A DNA stretch of 61,550 bases from contig JAILDR010000003.1 in NCBI GenBank assembly GCA_024689285.1, positions 1-61,550 on the forward strand, given 5' to 3'. Position 1 is the stretch's first letter. Every line of letters begins with the position of its first letter. The notes below the pieces were generated by a model. It searched no databases, had not been told where the DNA came from, and was given only the letters and a program-made list of their open reading frames with translations. This document shows positions 17,720 through 25,953 of the stretch, piece after piece. This stretch comes from Bacteroidales bacterium. GTDB taxonomy: Bacteria; Bacteroidota; Bacteroidia; Bacteroidales; F082. The translations under genes were made by a program, and so were the position numbers.

Positions 17720-19567
17720 TTATAGATCTCCTTCTAATTTCAGTTCTGTCTGCAATGTTCTCAAGAACGGATGTTCTTCCACCATTTTCTCAAACTTGTC
17801 CTTGTCGGTATAGGCTTCAATTTCAGCGGGCCGTTCCATCAATTGGGGGACAAGGGTGAATTGGTTGTTGTGCAGATTGTTTTTCAAGTGGTTGCGCAAG
17901 TCACTCATGCCTTGGGGTTCGTGCTCGAAGAGTTTGTTGTCCACGTTGAAGCGGATTTCAGAGTTACCTATTAATATAGGTGTGTATTTTCCCAAGGCCG
18001 CCGCAAAGTTGGGCGATTGGGTTTTGTAGCTGTTGACGAAGTCTGTCCAAACGGTTTCCAGCTGCTCTTGCGTGAAAGCAGAATTCCAGGTCTCTTCCTT
18101 ATCTTCTGCTTTTTGCTCGGCCTGCTGCATGGCTTTATGGATGGAGATGCTGCTGGTGGTGCCTCGTGGCCTGATGGTAGGCGTGGGTTGTGGGGCTGCT
18201 GCTTGAGTGGTTGGTTGAGCAGTTGGTTGTGTTGTTGCTTGTGCCGTCGGTTGGGCAGCAGGGGTGGGCTTGGGTTGGGGTGTCGTTGCAGGTTGCGGTG
18301 CCGTTGTTGGTTGTGTGGGTGTAATAGGTTGCGAAGATGTTGCAGGTTGCGGGGGCGTCACTGGGTGCGAAGGTGTTTGCGGGGGTTGTGGTGCTTGTTG
18401 TGTTTGCGCGGGCCTGTTCTGTGGCATCTGTACGGGTTGTGCCTGCTGGGTGGGTACGGGTACAGCTAAGGCGTTGTTGCACAAGGTGCACATCTTAAGC
18501 AGGGCAATCTCCAAATGCAGGCGCTTGTTATTGGCGGCACGGTAGTCAATGTCGCATTGGTTGTTGATTTCCAAGGCTTTGATAAGGAAGGGTAGGGGAC
18601 AGGCCTGCGACTGGGCCAAATAGCGTTGTCGCAGTTGGTCGCTGACTTCCAGCAGTTGTACTGTGGTTGCATCCTTGCTGACCAGCAGGCTCCTCAGGTG
18701 GTTGCCCATGCCGCTGACGAAATGTTGCGGTTCGAAACCTTTGCTGATAATATCGTTGAGGATGAGCAAGATATCGCTGGTATTGCCCTTCAGGATGTGG
18801 TCGACGATTTGGAAATAGTAGTCGTAGTCCAGCACGTTCAGGTTGTCGATAACATCCTTATATGTGATGCGCTTTCCGCTGAAACTGACCATTTGGTCGA
18901 AGATGGATAGGGCATCGCGCAAGGCACCGTCAGCTTTCTGGGCGATGATATTGAGTGCCTCAGGCTCGGCTTCTACGCCTTCGCTTTGCGCTACGTAGGC
19001 CAGGTGCCGGGCGATGTCGTCTACCGTAATGCGCTTGAAGTCAAATATCTGGCAACGTGAAAGGATGGTCGGGATGATTTTGTGCTTCTCTGTTGTGGCC
19101 AGGATGAACTTGGCATACGCCGGTGGCTCCTCAAGGGTCTTCAGGAAGGCGTTGAAGGCATCCTTGCTCAGCATGTGCACCTCGTCGATGATGTAGACTT
19201 TGAATTGCCCGATTTGGGGTGGGATGCGCACTTGTTCGACAAGGTTGCGGATGTCGTCTACTGAGTTGTTGGAGGCGGCATCCAGCTCATAGATGTTGAA
19301 CGAGGCGTTGTTGTTGAAGGCGCGGCACGACTCGCATTCGTTGCAGGCCTCCAGGTTCTCGGTGGGGTTGAGGCAGTTGATGGTTTTTGCCATGATGCGG
19401 GCGCATGTGGTCTTTCCCACGCCTCTCGGACCGCAGAAAAGATAGGCCTGCGCCAACGATTTGTTGCGGATGGCATTCTTCAAGGTGTTTGTGATGGAGC
19501 CCTGACCCACGACGGTGTCGAAGGTTATAGGCCTGTATTTTCTTGCGGATACGATGAAATTCTCCAT
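17720..19567 (-). CDS. dnaX: DNA polymerase III subunit gamma/tau
   Basis: A 615-residue clamp-loader subunit. Walker A is GPRGVGKTT; the zinc cysteines fall in NCLNPTENLEACNECESC; Walker B/DEAD-like IIDEVHML and the LEEPP and SRC (sensor 1 and arginine finger region) motifs follow. An unusually long low-complexity linker of Pro, Thr, Gln and Ala (about residues 378-475, bases 18145-18435) separates domain III from the C-terminal tau-like domain. ATG 19567 is chosen: it begins MENFIVSARKYRP as in other DnaX proteins, and a -7 element lies at 19595-19602, whereas the frame could start at 19720 inside the divergent gene. No A-rich frameshift site for a short gamma form was seen. Confidence 0.95.
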   Translation of the reverse strand: MENFIVSARKYRPITFDTVVGQGSITNTLKNAIRNKSLAQAYLFCGPRGVGKTTCARIMAKTINCLNPTENLEACNECESCRAFNNNASFNIYELDAASNNSVDDIRNLVEQVRIPPQIGQFKVYIIDEVHMLSKDAFNAFLKTLEEPPAYAKFILATTEKHKIIPTILSRCQIFDFKRITVDDIARHLAYVAQSEGVEAEPEALNIIAQKADGALRDALSIFDQMVSFSGKRITYKDVIDNLNVLDYDYYFQIVDHILKGNTSDILLILNDIISKGFEPQHFVSGMGNHLRSLLVSKDATTVQLLEVSDQLRQRYLAQSQACPLPFLIKALEINNQCDIDYRAANNKRLHLEIALLKMCTLCNNALAVPVPTQQAQPVQMPQNRPAQTQQAPQPPQTPSHPVTPPQPATSSQPITPTQPTTAPQPATTPQPKPTPAAQPTAQATTQPTAQPTTQAAAPQPTPTIRPRGTTSSISIHKAMQQAEQKAEDKEETWNSAFTQEQLETVWTDFVNSYKTQSPNFAAALGKYTPILIGNSEIRFNVDNKLFEHEPQGMSDLRNHLKNNLHNNQFTLVPQLMERPAEIEAYTDKDKFEKMVEEHPFLRTLQTELKLEGDL

Positions 19568-19594
19568 ATTCTTAGAGGGTGCTTTACAAACTTG

Positions 19595-19602
19595 CAAAAG
19601 TA
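19595..19602 (-). promoter_or_regulatory. -7 element of dnaX
   Basis: Read on the minus strand it is TACTTTTG, matching TAnnTTTG, 27 bases before ATG 19567. It is paired back to back with the promoter at 19675. Confidence 0.62.
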
Positions 19603-19674
19603 CGGTTTTTTGGCTTTGCTTTTGCAACTTTTCAGATTTTTCTCTGTTTTTGCCGTTGGCATTGAAAATCATAG

Positions 19675-19682
19675 TATCTTTG
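19675..19682 (+). promoter_or_regulatory. -7 element of the deacetylase-FemAB operon
   Basis: TATCTTTG matches TAnnTTTG and ends 6 bases before ATG 19689, giving a nearly leaderless mRNA. A TTTTTG about 22 bases upstream could serve as the -33 box. Confidence 0.6.
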
Positions 19683-19688
19683 CCCCCT

Positions 19689-20999
19689 ATGAAAATGCTT
19701 GTCCACGTACCGAAAATCACCGACCGTGTAGCCTATACCTTCGACCTGCTCCTGGGCGATTTGCTGGGTCTTGATGTTGCGCTAACTACGGATTCGGGGC
19801 GTTTCATGGCTGCTGAGGGCCCTAAGATGCATTATGGCTTTGAGCGTCTTTGTGATGCACCATTTCAGAAGTCTATCAACTTGCTGTTTGACAGGCATAT
19901 CCATGAACAGGAGACGAAATCGCTTGACTTCGGGGCGGTCAAAGGGCTGTTTCCCGTTTACGGAAAGGACTTGCTCATGCCTTTCGATGTGTTTGCAGCG
20001 GCGTTTTATCTGGTCTCGCGCTATGAGGAATACCTGCCTCAGGTGCGCGACAAATACGGACGTTTTCAGGCTGAGTCGACATGGATGTTCGAGAACGGAC
20101 TGCTTCAGAAGCCTTTAGTCAATCTCTGGACCAAGGCATTGGGCGACAGGCTGAAAGCTGTTTATCCCGACTTGCCCGTCAAAAGACGGAAATTCACCTT
20201 TATCCCCACCTACGACATCGATGCGGCCTGGGCCTACAAGCACAAAGGCCTCTACCGTACTGTAGGTGCCTTTATCCGAGATTTGGCCGCAGGCAATCGC
20301 GACGAGATTCGCAGGCGGCACGAAGTGCTACGCGGCAGGCGGAAAGACCCTTTCGATTCCTTCGATTTTCAGTTTGAACTGCAAAAGACGTTCAAAATCA
20401 ATCCGATATACTTTATCCTTTGCGGTGAATATGATACCAACGACAAGAACATCTCCATCCGCAAGGAGGCCTTCCAGTCGCTCATCAAGACCCTTGGCGA
20501 CTATGCCGACGTGGGCATCCATCCTTCCTTCTCGTCCTATCTCGACATCGACAAGATGCAGAAGGAAATCGACGGCCTGTCGGAGATTTTGCACCGTCCC
20601 CTGACCAAAAGCCGTCAGCATTTCCTGCGGATGAACCTGCCGCGCAGTTATCAGAAACTCATCGAACTTGACATTAGCGACGACTACACGATGGGCTTCG
20701 CCTCGCAGGCGGGATTCAGAGCCGGCATTGCCGACACGTTCCGTTTCTACGACCTTGAGAACGACATGGTTACCAATCTCCGCGTGCATCCCTTCGCTCT
20801 GATGGACGGCACGATGCGCGATTATCTCAATCTCGACGTTGACAGCTCGCTCGAATTGGCCAAGCAGCTCGTCGACGAGGTCAGTGCCGTCGGCGGAACC
20901 TTTATCTATCTCACCCATAACGAAACCCTTGGCGGCGAGAAACGCTGGGTGGGCTGGCCTGAGATGTACCGACAATTTCTTGAATACGTGACACGATGA
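19689..20999 (+). CDS. polysaccharide deacetylase-family protein
   Basis: A 436-residue protein of the NodB/polysaccharide deacetylase superfamily in the long Bacteroidota form. An N-terminal domain of about 160 residues precedes the catalytic barrel. The metal-binding TYDIDAAW motif starts the catalytic half, DVGIHPSFSS provides the second-motif His, and THNE near the end resembles a late active-site motif. There is no signal peptide, so action is cytoplasmic or at the inner membrane, probably on a cell-envelope glycan precursor. The frame continues upstream to 19515, but that part overlaps dnaX and its promoter; ATG 19689 follows a -7 element. It overlaps the next gene in ATGA. Confidence 0.85.
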   Translation: MKMLVHVPKITDRVAYTFDLLLGDLLGLDVALTTDSGRFMAAEGPKMHYGFERLCDAPFQKSINLLFDRHIHEQETKSLDFGAVKGLFPVYGKDLLMPFDVFAAAFYLVSRYEEYLPQVRDKYGRFQAESTWMFENGLLQKPLVNLWTKALGDRLKAVYPDLPVKRRKFTFIPTYDIDAAWAYKHKGLYRTVGAFIRDLAAGNRDEIRRRHEVLRGRRKDPFDSFDFQFELQKTFKINPIYFILCGEYDTNDKNISIRKEAFQSLIKTLGDYADVGIHPSFSSYLDIDKMQKEIDGLSEILHRPLTKSRQHFLRMNLPRSYQKLIELDISDDYTMGFASQAGFRAGIADTFRFYDLENDMVTNLRVHPFALMDGTMRDYLNLDVDSSLELAKQLVDEVSAVGGTFIYLTHNETLGGEKRWVGWPEMYRQFLEYVTR

Positions 21000-21925
21000 T
21001 ACACTATTTACAACATAATCAAATCAACAAGTCAAAATGGGATGCCTTGATGGCTGCCTACGGCAATATTTATGCCTTTTCATGGTACTTGGATATAGTC
21101 CATCCCAACTGGGAGGCCTTGGTCGAGGATGATTACCAAGCTGTTATGCCGTTGACTGGCGGGAAGAAGTTTGGCGTGAGTTACCTGTTCCAGCCCTATT
21201 TCGTGCAGCAGTTGGGCGTGTTCTCAACCGCGCCGATGACTGCCGAAAAGACTGCGGCGTTTCTCAACGCCATTCCCAAGCAATACCGCTTTGCGGAAAT
21301 CCGCTTGAACGAGAGCAACACCTTCGGCGAAAACACCCCGGGGGTTGCGTATCACCGCAATGTCTTGCTGGATTTGAACCGCGACTATGAGGTGATTCGG
21401 GCCAACTATCACCAGAACACCAAGCGCAACCTGGCTAAGGCGGAGTCAAATAACTTGCAGATTGTCAACACGGTGATACCTTATCACGTGGTAGCCTTGT
21501 TTACGGATAACCGGGGGGCTTTGTTGGACAAATGGGGCGATGCCGAATATGCGCGCCTTACCCGCTTGGCGCAGGAGGCCCAGCGCCGCAATGCGGCTTT
21601 TTTCCTCGGTGTGACCGAAAAAGGCGTGGGCGAACTGCTTTGTGCCGCCATCTTCATGAAGACGGCCAACCGCATCACCTTCCTCTTCTCCGGACTCAAG
21701 CAGGCTGGCAAGGACAAGCAGGCTATGACTTATCTCCTCGATCATGTGGTGCAAAAGTATGCCAACCAGCCGATTACCTTTGATTTCGAGGGCTCTGACG
21801 ACGAAAATCTGGCTCGGTTCTATCTCGGTTTCGGTGGCGAAGAGGTGAAATACCCTTCCTATTCTTTTAACCATCTTTCCGCTGTCGGCAAGGGTTTGCT
21901 GAAAGTTTGGAAAAAGAGGAAATAA
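20996..21925 (+). CDS. FemAB/GNAT-fold acyltransferase-like protein
   Basis: A 309-residue cytoplasmic protein with two GNAT-like halves, resembling FemAB/BioF2-like proteins that use aminoacyl-tRNA or acyl-CoA to modify envelope molecules. Visible family segments are NYHQNTKRNLAKAE in the middle, LLCAAIFMKTANRITFLFSG, and KYANQPITFDFEGSDD toward the end. Coupling by ATGA overlap to the deacetylase-like gene suggests that both act on one glycan or peptidoglycan substrate. The substrate is unknown. Confidence 0.75.
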   Translation: MIHYLQHNQINKSKWDALMAAYGNIYAFSWYLDIVHPNWEALVEDDYQAVMPLTGGKKFGVSYLFQPYFVQQLGVFSTAPMTAEKTAAFLNAIPKQYRFAEIRLNESNTFGENTPGVAYHRNVLLDLNRDYEVIRANYHQNTKRNLAKAESNNLQIVNTVIPYHVVALFTDNRGALLDKWGDAEYARLTRLAQEAQRRNAAFFLGVTEKGVGELLCAAIFMKTANRITFLFSGLKQAGKDKQAMTYLLDHVVQKYANQPITFDFEGSDDENLARFYLGFGGEEVKYPSYSFNHLSAVGKGLLKVWKKRK

Positions 21926-21942
21926 AAATTTCTTGCACTTTC

Positions 21943-21973
21943 TTGCGCGGTATTGGTTTTTCTTCTATTTTTG
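21943..21973 (+). promoter_or_regulatory. promoter of upp
   Basis: TTG at 21943-21945 is followed after 20 bases by TATTTTTG at 21966-21973, which agrees with the Bacteroidota -33/-7 arrangement. ATG 21995 follows 21 bases later. Confidence 0.65.
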
Positions 21974-21994
21974 TGCCAACCAAACTGCACTACT

Positions 21995-22657
21995 ATGATA
22001 CAAATTCACGATTTGGGCGCGAATGACAGCGTCTTCAACCAAATTATGGCCGAATTGCGCGATGCCGTCATCCAGCTTGACCGGATGCGCTTCCGTCGCA
22101 ACCTTGAGCGTATCGGCGAGATTATGGCCTATGAAATCAGCAAGACCTTTGAATACGACGAGGAACAAGTGGTCACCCCATTAGGCATCAAGGAAATACG
22201 CACCATGAAAGAACAGCCGGTCATTGCTACCATCCTCAGGGCTGGCGTGCCGTTCCATAATGGTATGCTGAGTATGCTCGACCATGCCGACAACGCTTTT
22301 ATCGCCGCTTATCGCAAATACGACAAAAACGAGGACTCTGAAATCCGCGTGGAGTATTTTTCCTCACCTGATATCGATGACCGCATCCTTATCCTCTGCG
22401 ACCCGCTGCTGGCCACGGGCGAATCCATCGTGAAGACCCTCGAAGGCCTCATGGATGGGATGGAGCCCAAGCAGATTCATATCGCCGTGGCGGTAGCTTC
22501 GCAAGACGGTCTGGATTATGTGCAGAGCGCGTTGTCGCGCCAGCCCGTAACGATTTGGGTGGGCAGCATCGACGAGGAACTGACGGCACGGGCCTATGTC
22601 GTCCCGGGCATGGGTGACGTCGGCGACCTTGCATACGGTGAAAAGAGGTCTTCTTAA
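21995..22657 (+). CDS. upp: uracil phosphoribosyltransferase
   Basis: A 220-residue salvage enzyme that makes UMP from uracil and PRPP. Conserved segments include ILRAGVPFHNGML and the PRPP loop CDPLLATGESIVKTLE. The C-terminal uracil-binding region is VPGMGDVGDLAYG, which departs from the usual GDAGDR but keeps the Gly/Asp pattern. ATG 21995 begins MIQIHDL and follows the promoter; an upstream frame start at 21953 lies inside that promoter. It ends 11 bases before a transporter gene. Confidence 0.92.
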   Translation: MIQIHDLGANDSVFNQIMAELRDAVIQLDRMRFRRNLERIGEIMAYEISKTFEYDEEQVVTPLGIKEIRTMKEQPVIATILRAGVPFHNGMLSMLDHADNAFIAAYRKYDKNEDSEIRVEYFSSPDIDDRILILCDPLLATGESIVKTLEGLMDGMEPKQIHIAVAVASQDGLDYVQSALSRQPVTIWVGSIDEELTARAYVVPGMGDVGDLAYGEKRSS

Positions 22658-22668
22658 TTTGTTCAGTT

Positions 22669-24021
22669 ATGGCAGAAGAGAATAATAAGCGTGATGGCTT
22701 TGGCTCAAAGCTCGGTGTCATTGCTGCTGCGGCGGGCTCGGCCATCGGATTGGGCAACATCTATCGTTTTCCCTGTGAATTAGGCGAAAACGGCGGTGCA
22801 GCCTTCCTATTGGTGTATCTTGTCGTGGTGGTTCTTCTCGGCATTCCCGTGATGCTGTCTGAACTGGTCATAGGACGCCGCTCCCAAAGCAACTCTGTCG
22901 GGGCCTTCAGGAAGCTTGCGCCCAAGTCGGCCTGGCCTTTGGTGGGTTATATGGGTGTGTTGTGCGGATTCATTATCTTCGCGTTCTATACCACCGTGTC
23001 GGGCTGGACGTTGGAATACATTGTTAAAGCGGTGACCAATTCCTTCGAAGGCAAGGATTTGGCTACCATCGAGAAGGATTTCACCGATTTCCATAACATG
23101 GGATGGCGCAACGTGATATGGCAGGCTGTCTTTATTTTCCTGACGTGTTACGTGGTCTTCAGGGGCATCAAAAACGGCATCGAGAAATACGCCAAAATCC
23201 TCATGCCGCTGCTTGTGGCGCTGCTGGTCGTTCTTGCCATCCGTTCCACAACCATGCCTGGCGCCATGAAAGGACTGGCGTTTCTTTTCCACCCCGATTT
23301 TTCGAAAATCAACAATGAGGTGCTCATCAGTGCCTTGGGGCAGGGGTTCTTCTCCCTCAGTCTCGGCATGGGTGTTCTGATTACCTATGGTTCATACGTC
23401 AAAAAGAGCGACAACCTGACTTCCACGGCCTTCTCCGTGGTGCTTGCCGACACTTTTATTGCAGTATTGGCCGGTGTTGTCATCTTCCCCGCCGCCTTCT
23501 CGTTCGGCATCCATCCCACGGCGGGCATGGGTTTGGTGTTTAATACGATACCGATGATTTTCAACCGGATGACGGGTGGCTATGTCTTCTGCATCATCTT
23601 CTTCGTGCTGCTGGCCATTGCCGCCCTGACTTCGACGATTTCGCTGCTGGAAGTGGTGGTGGCCTATCTTTCCGAGGAGCTGCACATGAAGCGCCATTGG
23701 GCCACTGTGGTGGCTGGTGTCACCTCCTTGTTTATCGGCGTTTTCGCCTCGTTGAGCCTGATGGACAACACGCCGTTCACCATCGGGGGACGCACCGTTT
23801 TCGACTTGATGGATTTTGTCTCGTCCAGCATCCTGCTGCCTTTGGGCGGCCTGCTCATCGTCATCTTTGTGGGCTGGCATTTTGGAAAGCAGCGATTCTT
23901 CTCCGAGGTGACCAACGAGGGCAAGTTGCGCTCGCCTTTGCGCAAGATCATCTTCTTTATCATTCGCTATTTAGCTCCCCTCGCCATCGCTGTGGTCTTC
24001 ATCAGCGGGTTGATTAAATAA
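22669..24021 (+). CDS. neurotransmitter:sodium symporter (NSS/SNF) family transporter
   Basis: A 450-residue inner-membrane protein with about 11-12 helices and the LeuT fold, importing an amino acid or amine with Na+. The first helix shows the family signature GSAIGLGNIYRFPCELGENGG, whose unwound part 'AIGLGNIYRFP' binds Na+ and substrate. The ALGQGFFSLSLGMGVLITYGSY segment (TM6) and LTSTISLLEVVVA (TM8) are also typical. Downstream, the helix-hairpin-helix gene starts after 2 bases. The substrate is unknown; an amino acid would match the peptidase-rich context. Confidence 0.93.
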   Translation: MAEENNKRDGFGSKLGVIAAAAGSAIGLGNIYRFPCELGENGGAAFLLVYLVVVVLLGIPVMLSELVIGRRSQSNSVGAFRKLAPKSAWPLVGYMGVLCGFIIFAFYTTVSGWTLEYIVKAVTNSFEGKDLATIEKDFTDFHNMGWRNVIWQAVFIFLTCYVVFRGIKNGIEKYAKILMPLLVALLVVLAIRSTTMPGAMKGLAFLFHPDFSKINNEVLISALGQGFFSLSLGMGVLITYGSYVKKSDNLTSTAFSVVLADTFIAVLAGVVIFPAAFSFGIHPTAGMGLVFNTIPMIFNRMTGGYVFCIIFFVLLAIAALTSTISLLEVVVAYLSEELHMKRHWATVVAGVTSLFIGVFASLSLMDNTPFTIGGRTVFDLMDFVSSSILLPLGGLLIVIFVGWHFGKQRFFSEVTNEGKLRSPLRKIIFFIIRYLAPLAIAVVFISGLIK

Positions 24022-24023
24022 TT

Positions 24024-24917
24024 ATGGAGGAACTCCGTAGATTCTTGTCGTTTAATAAAGGGGAACGTATCGCCATCATCGTCTTGATGGCGATAATACT
24101 GGTGTTGGTGCTGGCTGTTGCTCTGAAACCACAGCGAGTGCCGTTAAACGAGGCCGAGCTCCACAATCTCGACTCCTTGCTGGCCTTGCACCAAGCAGCA
24201 CTGGATGAACAGAAAGGGAAGGATAGCCTGGTGCTTTTCCCTTTCAATCCCAACACGATGACTGAGGAAGAGGGGAGGAGGTTAGGGCTTACCGAAAGTC
24301 AGATTCGCAACGTCCTCAACTATCGCGACAAAGGCGGAAAGTTCCGCATTCAGAGCGACTTGGGCCGGCTTTACACCATCAGCGAAGAAGACTATCTGCG
24401 TTTGGAACCTTACATCGATTTGCCCAAGCAGCGGCAAGAGACTTTGACGGCCTCTTCGTCGAAGAAAGGGAAGACCTACGCTGACAGTTACGACGACCCC
24501 CGTCCTGCTCCGAGGGAGATTCCTCATGTAGAGTTGAACACAGTGGACTCAGCCACCTTGGTGGAGCTGCCCCAAATAGGTCCTTATATCGCGATGCGAA
24601 TCATAGAATACCGCGAGCGGTTAGGAGGCTATGCCGACTTGGAGCAGATGCGCGAGGTGAAAGGCGTCGACTCCACTCGCTTTGACATCATCACTCCTTA
24701 TATCGAAACAAGCGATCATGAGCCCAGGAAGATAGATGTCAACCGTGATGATTTCCGCACCCTTGTGCGGCATCCTTATCTGAACTACGAGCAGGTGAAG
24801 CGCATCTTCAACCAAAGGGAGAAGCGCGGGATGATAAAGAACTGGAAGCAACTCGAAGCCTTAATCAAAGAAGCCGGCGAGGTGAATCCTTGGCTGGAAT
24901 ACTATGTGAAATATTGA
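24024..24917 (+). CDS. membrane-anchored helix-hairpin-helix protein
   Basis: A 297-residue protein with one N-terminal transmembrane helix (about residues 15-34) and a soluble part carrying three helix-hairpin-helix-like repeats. The clearest is VELNTVDSATLVELPQIGP with YIAMRIIEYRERLGGY after it, a ComEA-type module. Repeat one begins FNPNTMTEEEGRRLGL and repeat three DVNRDDFRTLVRHPYL. ComEA binds DNA in competence, but multi-HhH anchored proteins of Bacteroidota have no settled role. It directly follows the symporter gene and is the last intact gene before an eroded region. Confidence 0.83.
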   Translation: MEELRRFLSFNKGERIAIIVLMAIILVLVLAVALKPQRVPLNEAELHNLDSLLALHQAALDEQKGKDSLVLFPFNPNTMTEEEGRRLGLTESQIRNVLNYRDKGGKFRIQSDLGRLYTISEEDYLRLEPYIDLPKQRQETLTASSSKKGKTYADSYDDPRPAPREIPHVELNTVDSATLVELPQIGPYIAMRIIEYRERLGGYADLEQMREVKGVDSTRFDIITPYIETSDHEPRKIDVNRDDFRTLVRHPYLNYEQVKRIFNQREKRGMIKNWKQLEALIKEAGEVNPWLEYYVKY

Positions 24918-24933
24918 TTATGCAATAACATAG

Positions 24934-25116
24934 GAAAACAAAACAAGTTTAGTAGGCGCATCAGAAGCAACCGTAAAGCGTCGCCTCGGCGAGTTGAAAA
25001 AAGAAGGGGCTATCATTCGAGTTGGGAGCAATAAAACTGGCCATTGGGAAATACAGGAATTCTCGGAGATTCCAACTATTCCCGTCTTTTCATCTGAAAA
25101 GCACCTTGAAAAATGA
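24934..25116 (+). pseudogene. C-terminal winged-helix remnant of an AlbA_2/AAA_4-type ATP-binding protein
   Basis: A 60-codon open frame begins immediately after an in-frame TAG (24931-24933) and has no start codon. It encodes SLVGASEATVKRRLGELKKE and then GAIIRVGSNKTGHWEI. The first part is the recognition-helix region of the winged helix closing AlbA_2-domain ATP-binding (RecG-related) proteins, whose typical ending is Gly-Ser-x-Lys-x-Gly-x-Trp. Only the extreme C terminus remains, so the rest was deleted up to the end of the helix-hairpin-helix gene. Its stop overlaps the next frame in ATGA. Confidence 0.6.
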
Positions 25117-25652
25117 ACCTATGTTCATTGGCTGATGAACATAACTGCAATTTGAGAACCAAAGCTTCCTTCGCTCGTATGCGGTCTATGTCGGCAAACG
25201 GTGGCGTGAATCTGGTCATCGTTGATGCGGATAAGGATTTACAAGCTCGCAAAAACGAGATTGAGAAGTGGCAGCAGAGGAATGATGTTGAGTTTGTGTT
25301 GTTCCTTATGCCTAATAATGAAGGTGCAGGTGCCTTGGAAGACTTATTGGAAAACATCATCAACCCGAACAACAGGCCGATTTTTGAATGTTGGGAAGGA
25401 TACGAAAAGGAACTAGTAAAACTGGATATTCCTGGCAGAACGCCCCCACCTTTGACCACACCAGCCAAGAAAACCAAGATTTATGGGTATCTTGAAGCAC
25501 TGTTGGGAGAGTCGAAGAGCCAAAAAGAACTGATAAAAGAAGTCAATCGCAACTACGAGAACGCACAACACTGGAATTTGGATGCTGAGTATTTGGAATC
25601 GCTGAAGGGATTCTTAAAAGAGAATTTACTGGAAGAGAATCTGCCTGAATAA
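25113..25652 (+). pseudogene. DUF3226/TOPRIM-like protein, probably truncated at the N terminus
   Basis: A 179-residue frame. The middle has the TOPRIM-type segment GGVNLVIVDADKDLQARK and the acidic MPNNEGAGALEDLLENI, as in DUF3226 proteins often found with restriction or ATP-binding defence genes. The first 30 residues do not contain the usual N-terminal EGxxD motif of a TOPRIM fold, which suggests that the 5' part is deleted or replaced. The C-terminal half is helical and charged. It overlaps the preceding winged-helix remnant in ATGA, so both descend from one operon. It could still be translated; an intact short variant cannot be excluded. Confidence 0.5.
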
Positions 25653-25720
25653 TTTGGCATGTTACAACCGTTAGGTAAGAACAGCTCTTCGGTAAAGTGC
25701 AGGCATCCCCTTCCCTCGGA

Positions 25721-25786
25721 GTTGCCAAGTACTTGCCAGCACTTAGCCAAGTATTAGCCAAGTCATACCCAAGTATATCCCAAGCC
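25721..25786. repeat. 11-bp-period tandem repeat array A
   Basis: Six successive 11-base units read gttgccaagta, cttgccagcac, ttagccaagta, ttagccaagtc, atacccaagta and tatcccaagcc. Neighbouring units are most alike and the sequence drifts along the array. It lies in an intergenic gap. The last unit forms the left arm of a hairpin. Confidence 0.8.
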
Positions 25787-25802
25787 CACGAGCTTGGGAT
25801 AT
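25775..25802. repeat. hairpin at the end of array A
   Basis: Perfect 11-base arms ATATCCCAAGC (25775-25785) and GCTTGGGATAT (25792-25802) enclose a 6-base loop. There is no T-run directly after it, so it is not a clear terminator. Confidence 0.7.
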
Positions 25803-25911
25803 TTCACCTTAACTCATGCTCTCAATTCTTGGGTACATTATACTTCATAGCGGTTCAATTTGTTGTTTTTCATTTTTATAGAATTGATGTGAATGAGTCG
25901 GTGTGTTACAT

Positions 25912-25919
25912 TATTTTTG
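25912..25919 (+). promoter_or_regulatory. -7 element before a broken zinc-ribbon frame
   Basis: TATTTTTG matches TAnnTTTG and lies 34 bases before ATG 25954, so the broken frame downstream kept a promoter-like sequence. Confidence 0.45.
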
Positions 25920-25953
25920 CAAAAATACTAAAAACCAAATCACTTGTGAAAAA

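Noticed and set aside
18145..18435. Programmed frameshift producing a short gamma subunit
   Set aside because: No A-rich slippery run followed by a hairpin was visible in the gene.
18017..18469. Gly/Cys/Leu-rich plus-strand frame opposite the DnaX linker
   Set aside because: It is the complement of the Pro/Gln/Thr-coding repeat and has no promoter or homology-like motif.
19568..19720. Longer dnaX start inside the divergent gene
   Set aside because: The family start MENFIVSARKYRP lies at 19567, and a -7 element falls within the would-be extension.
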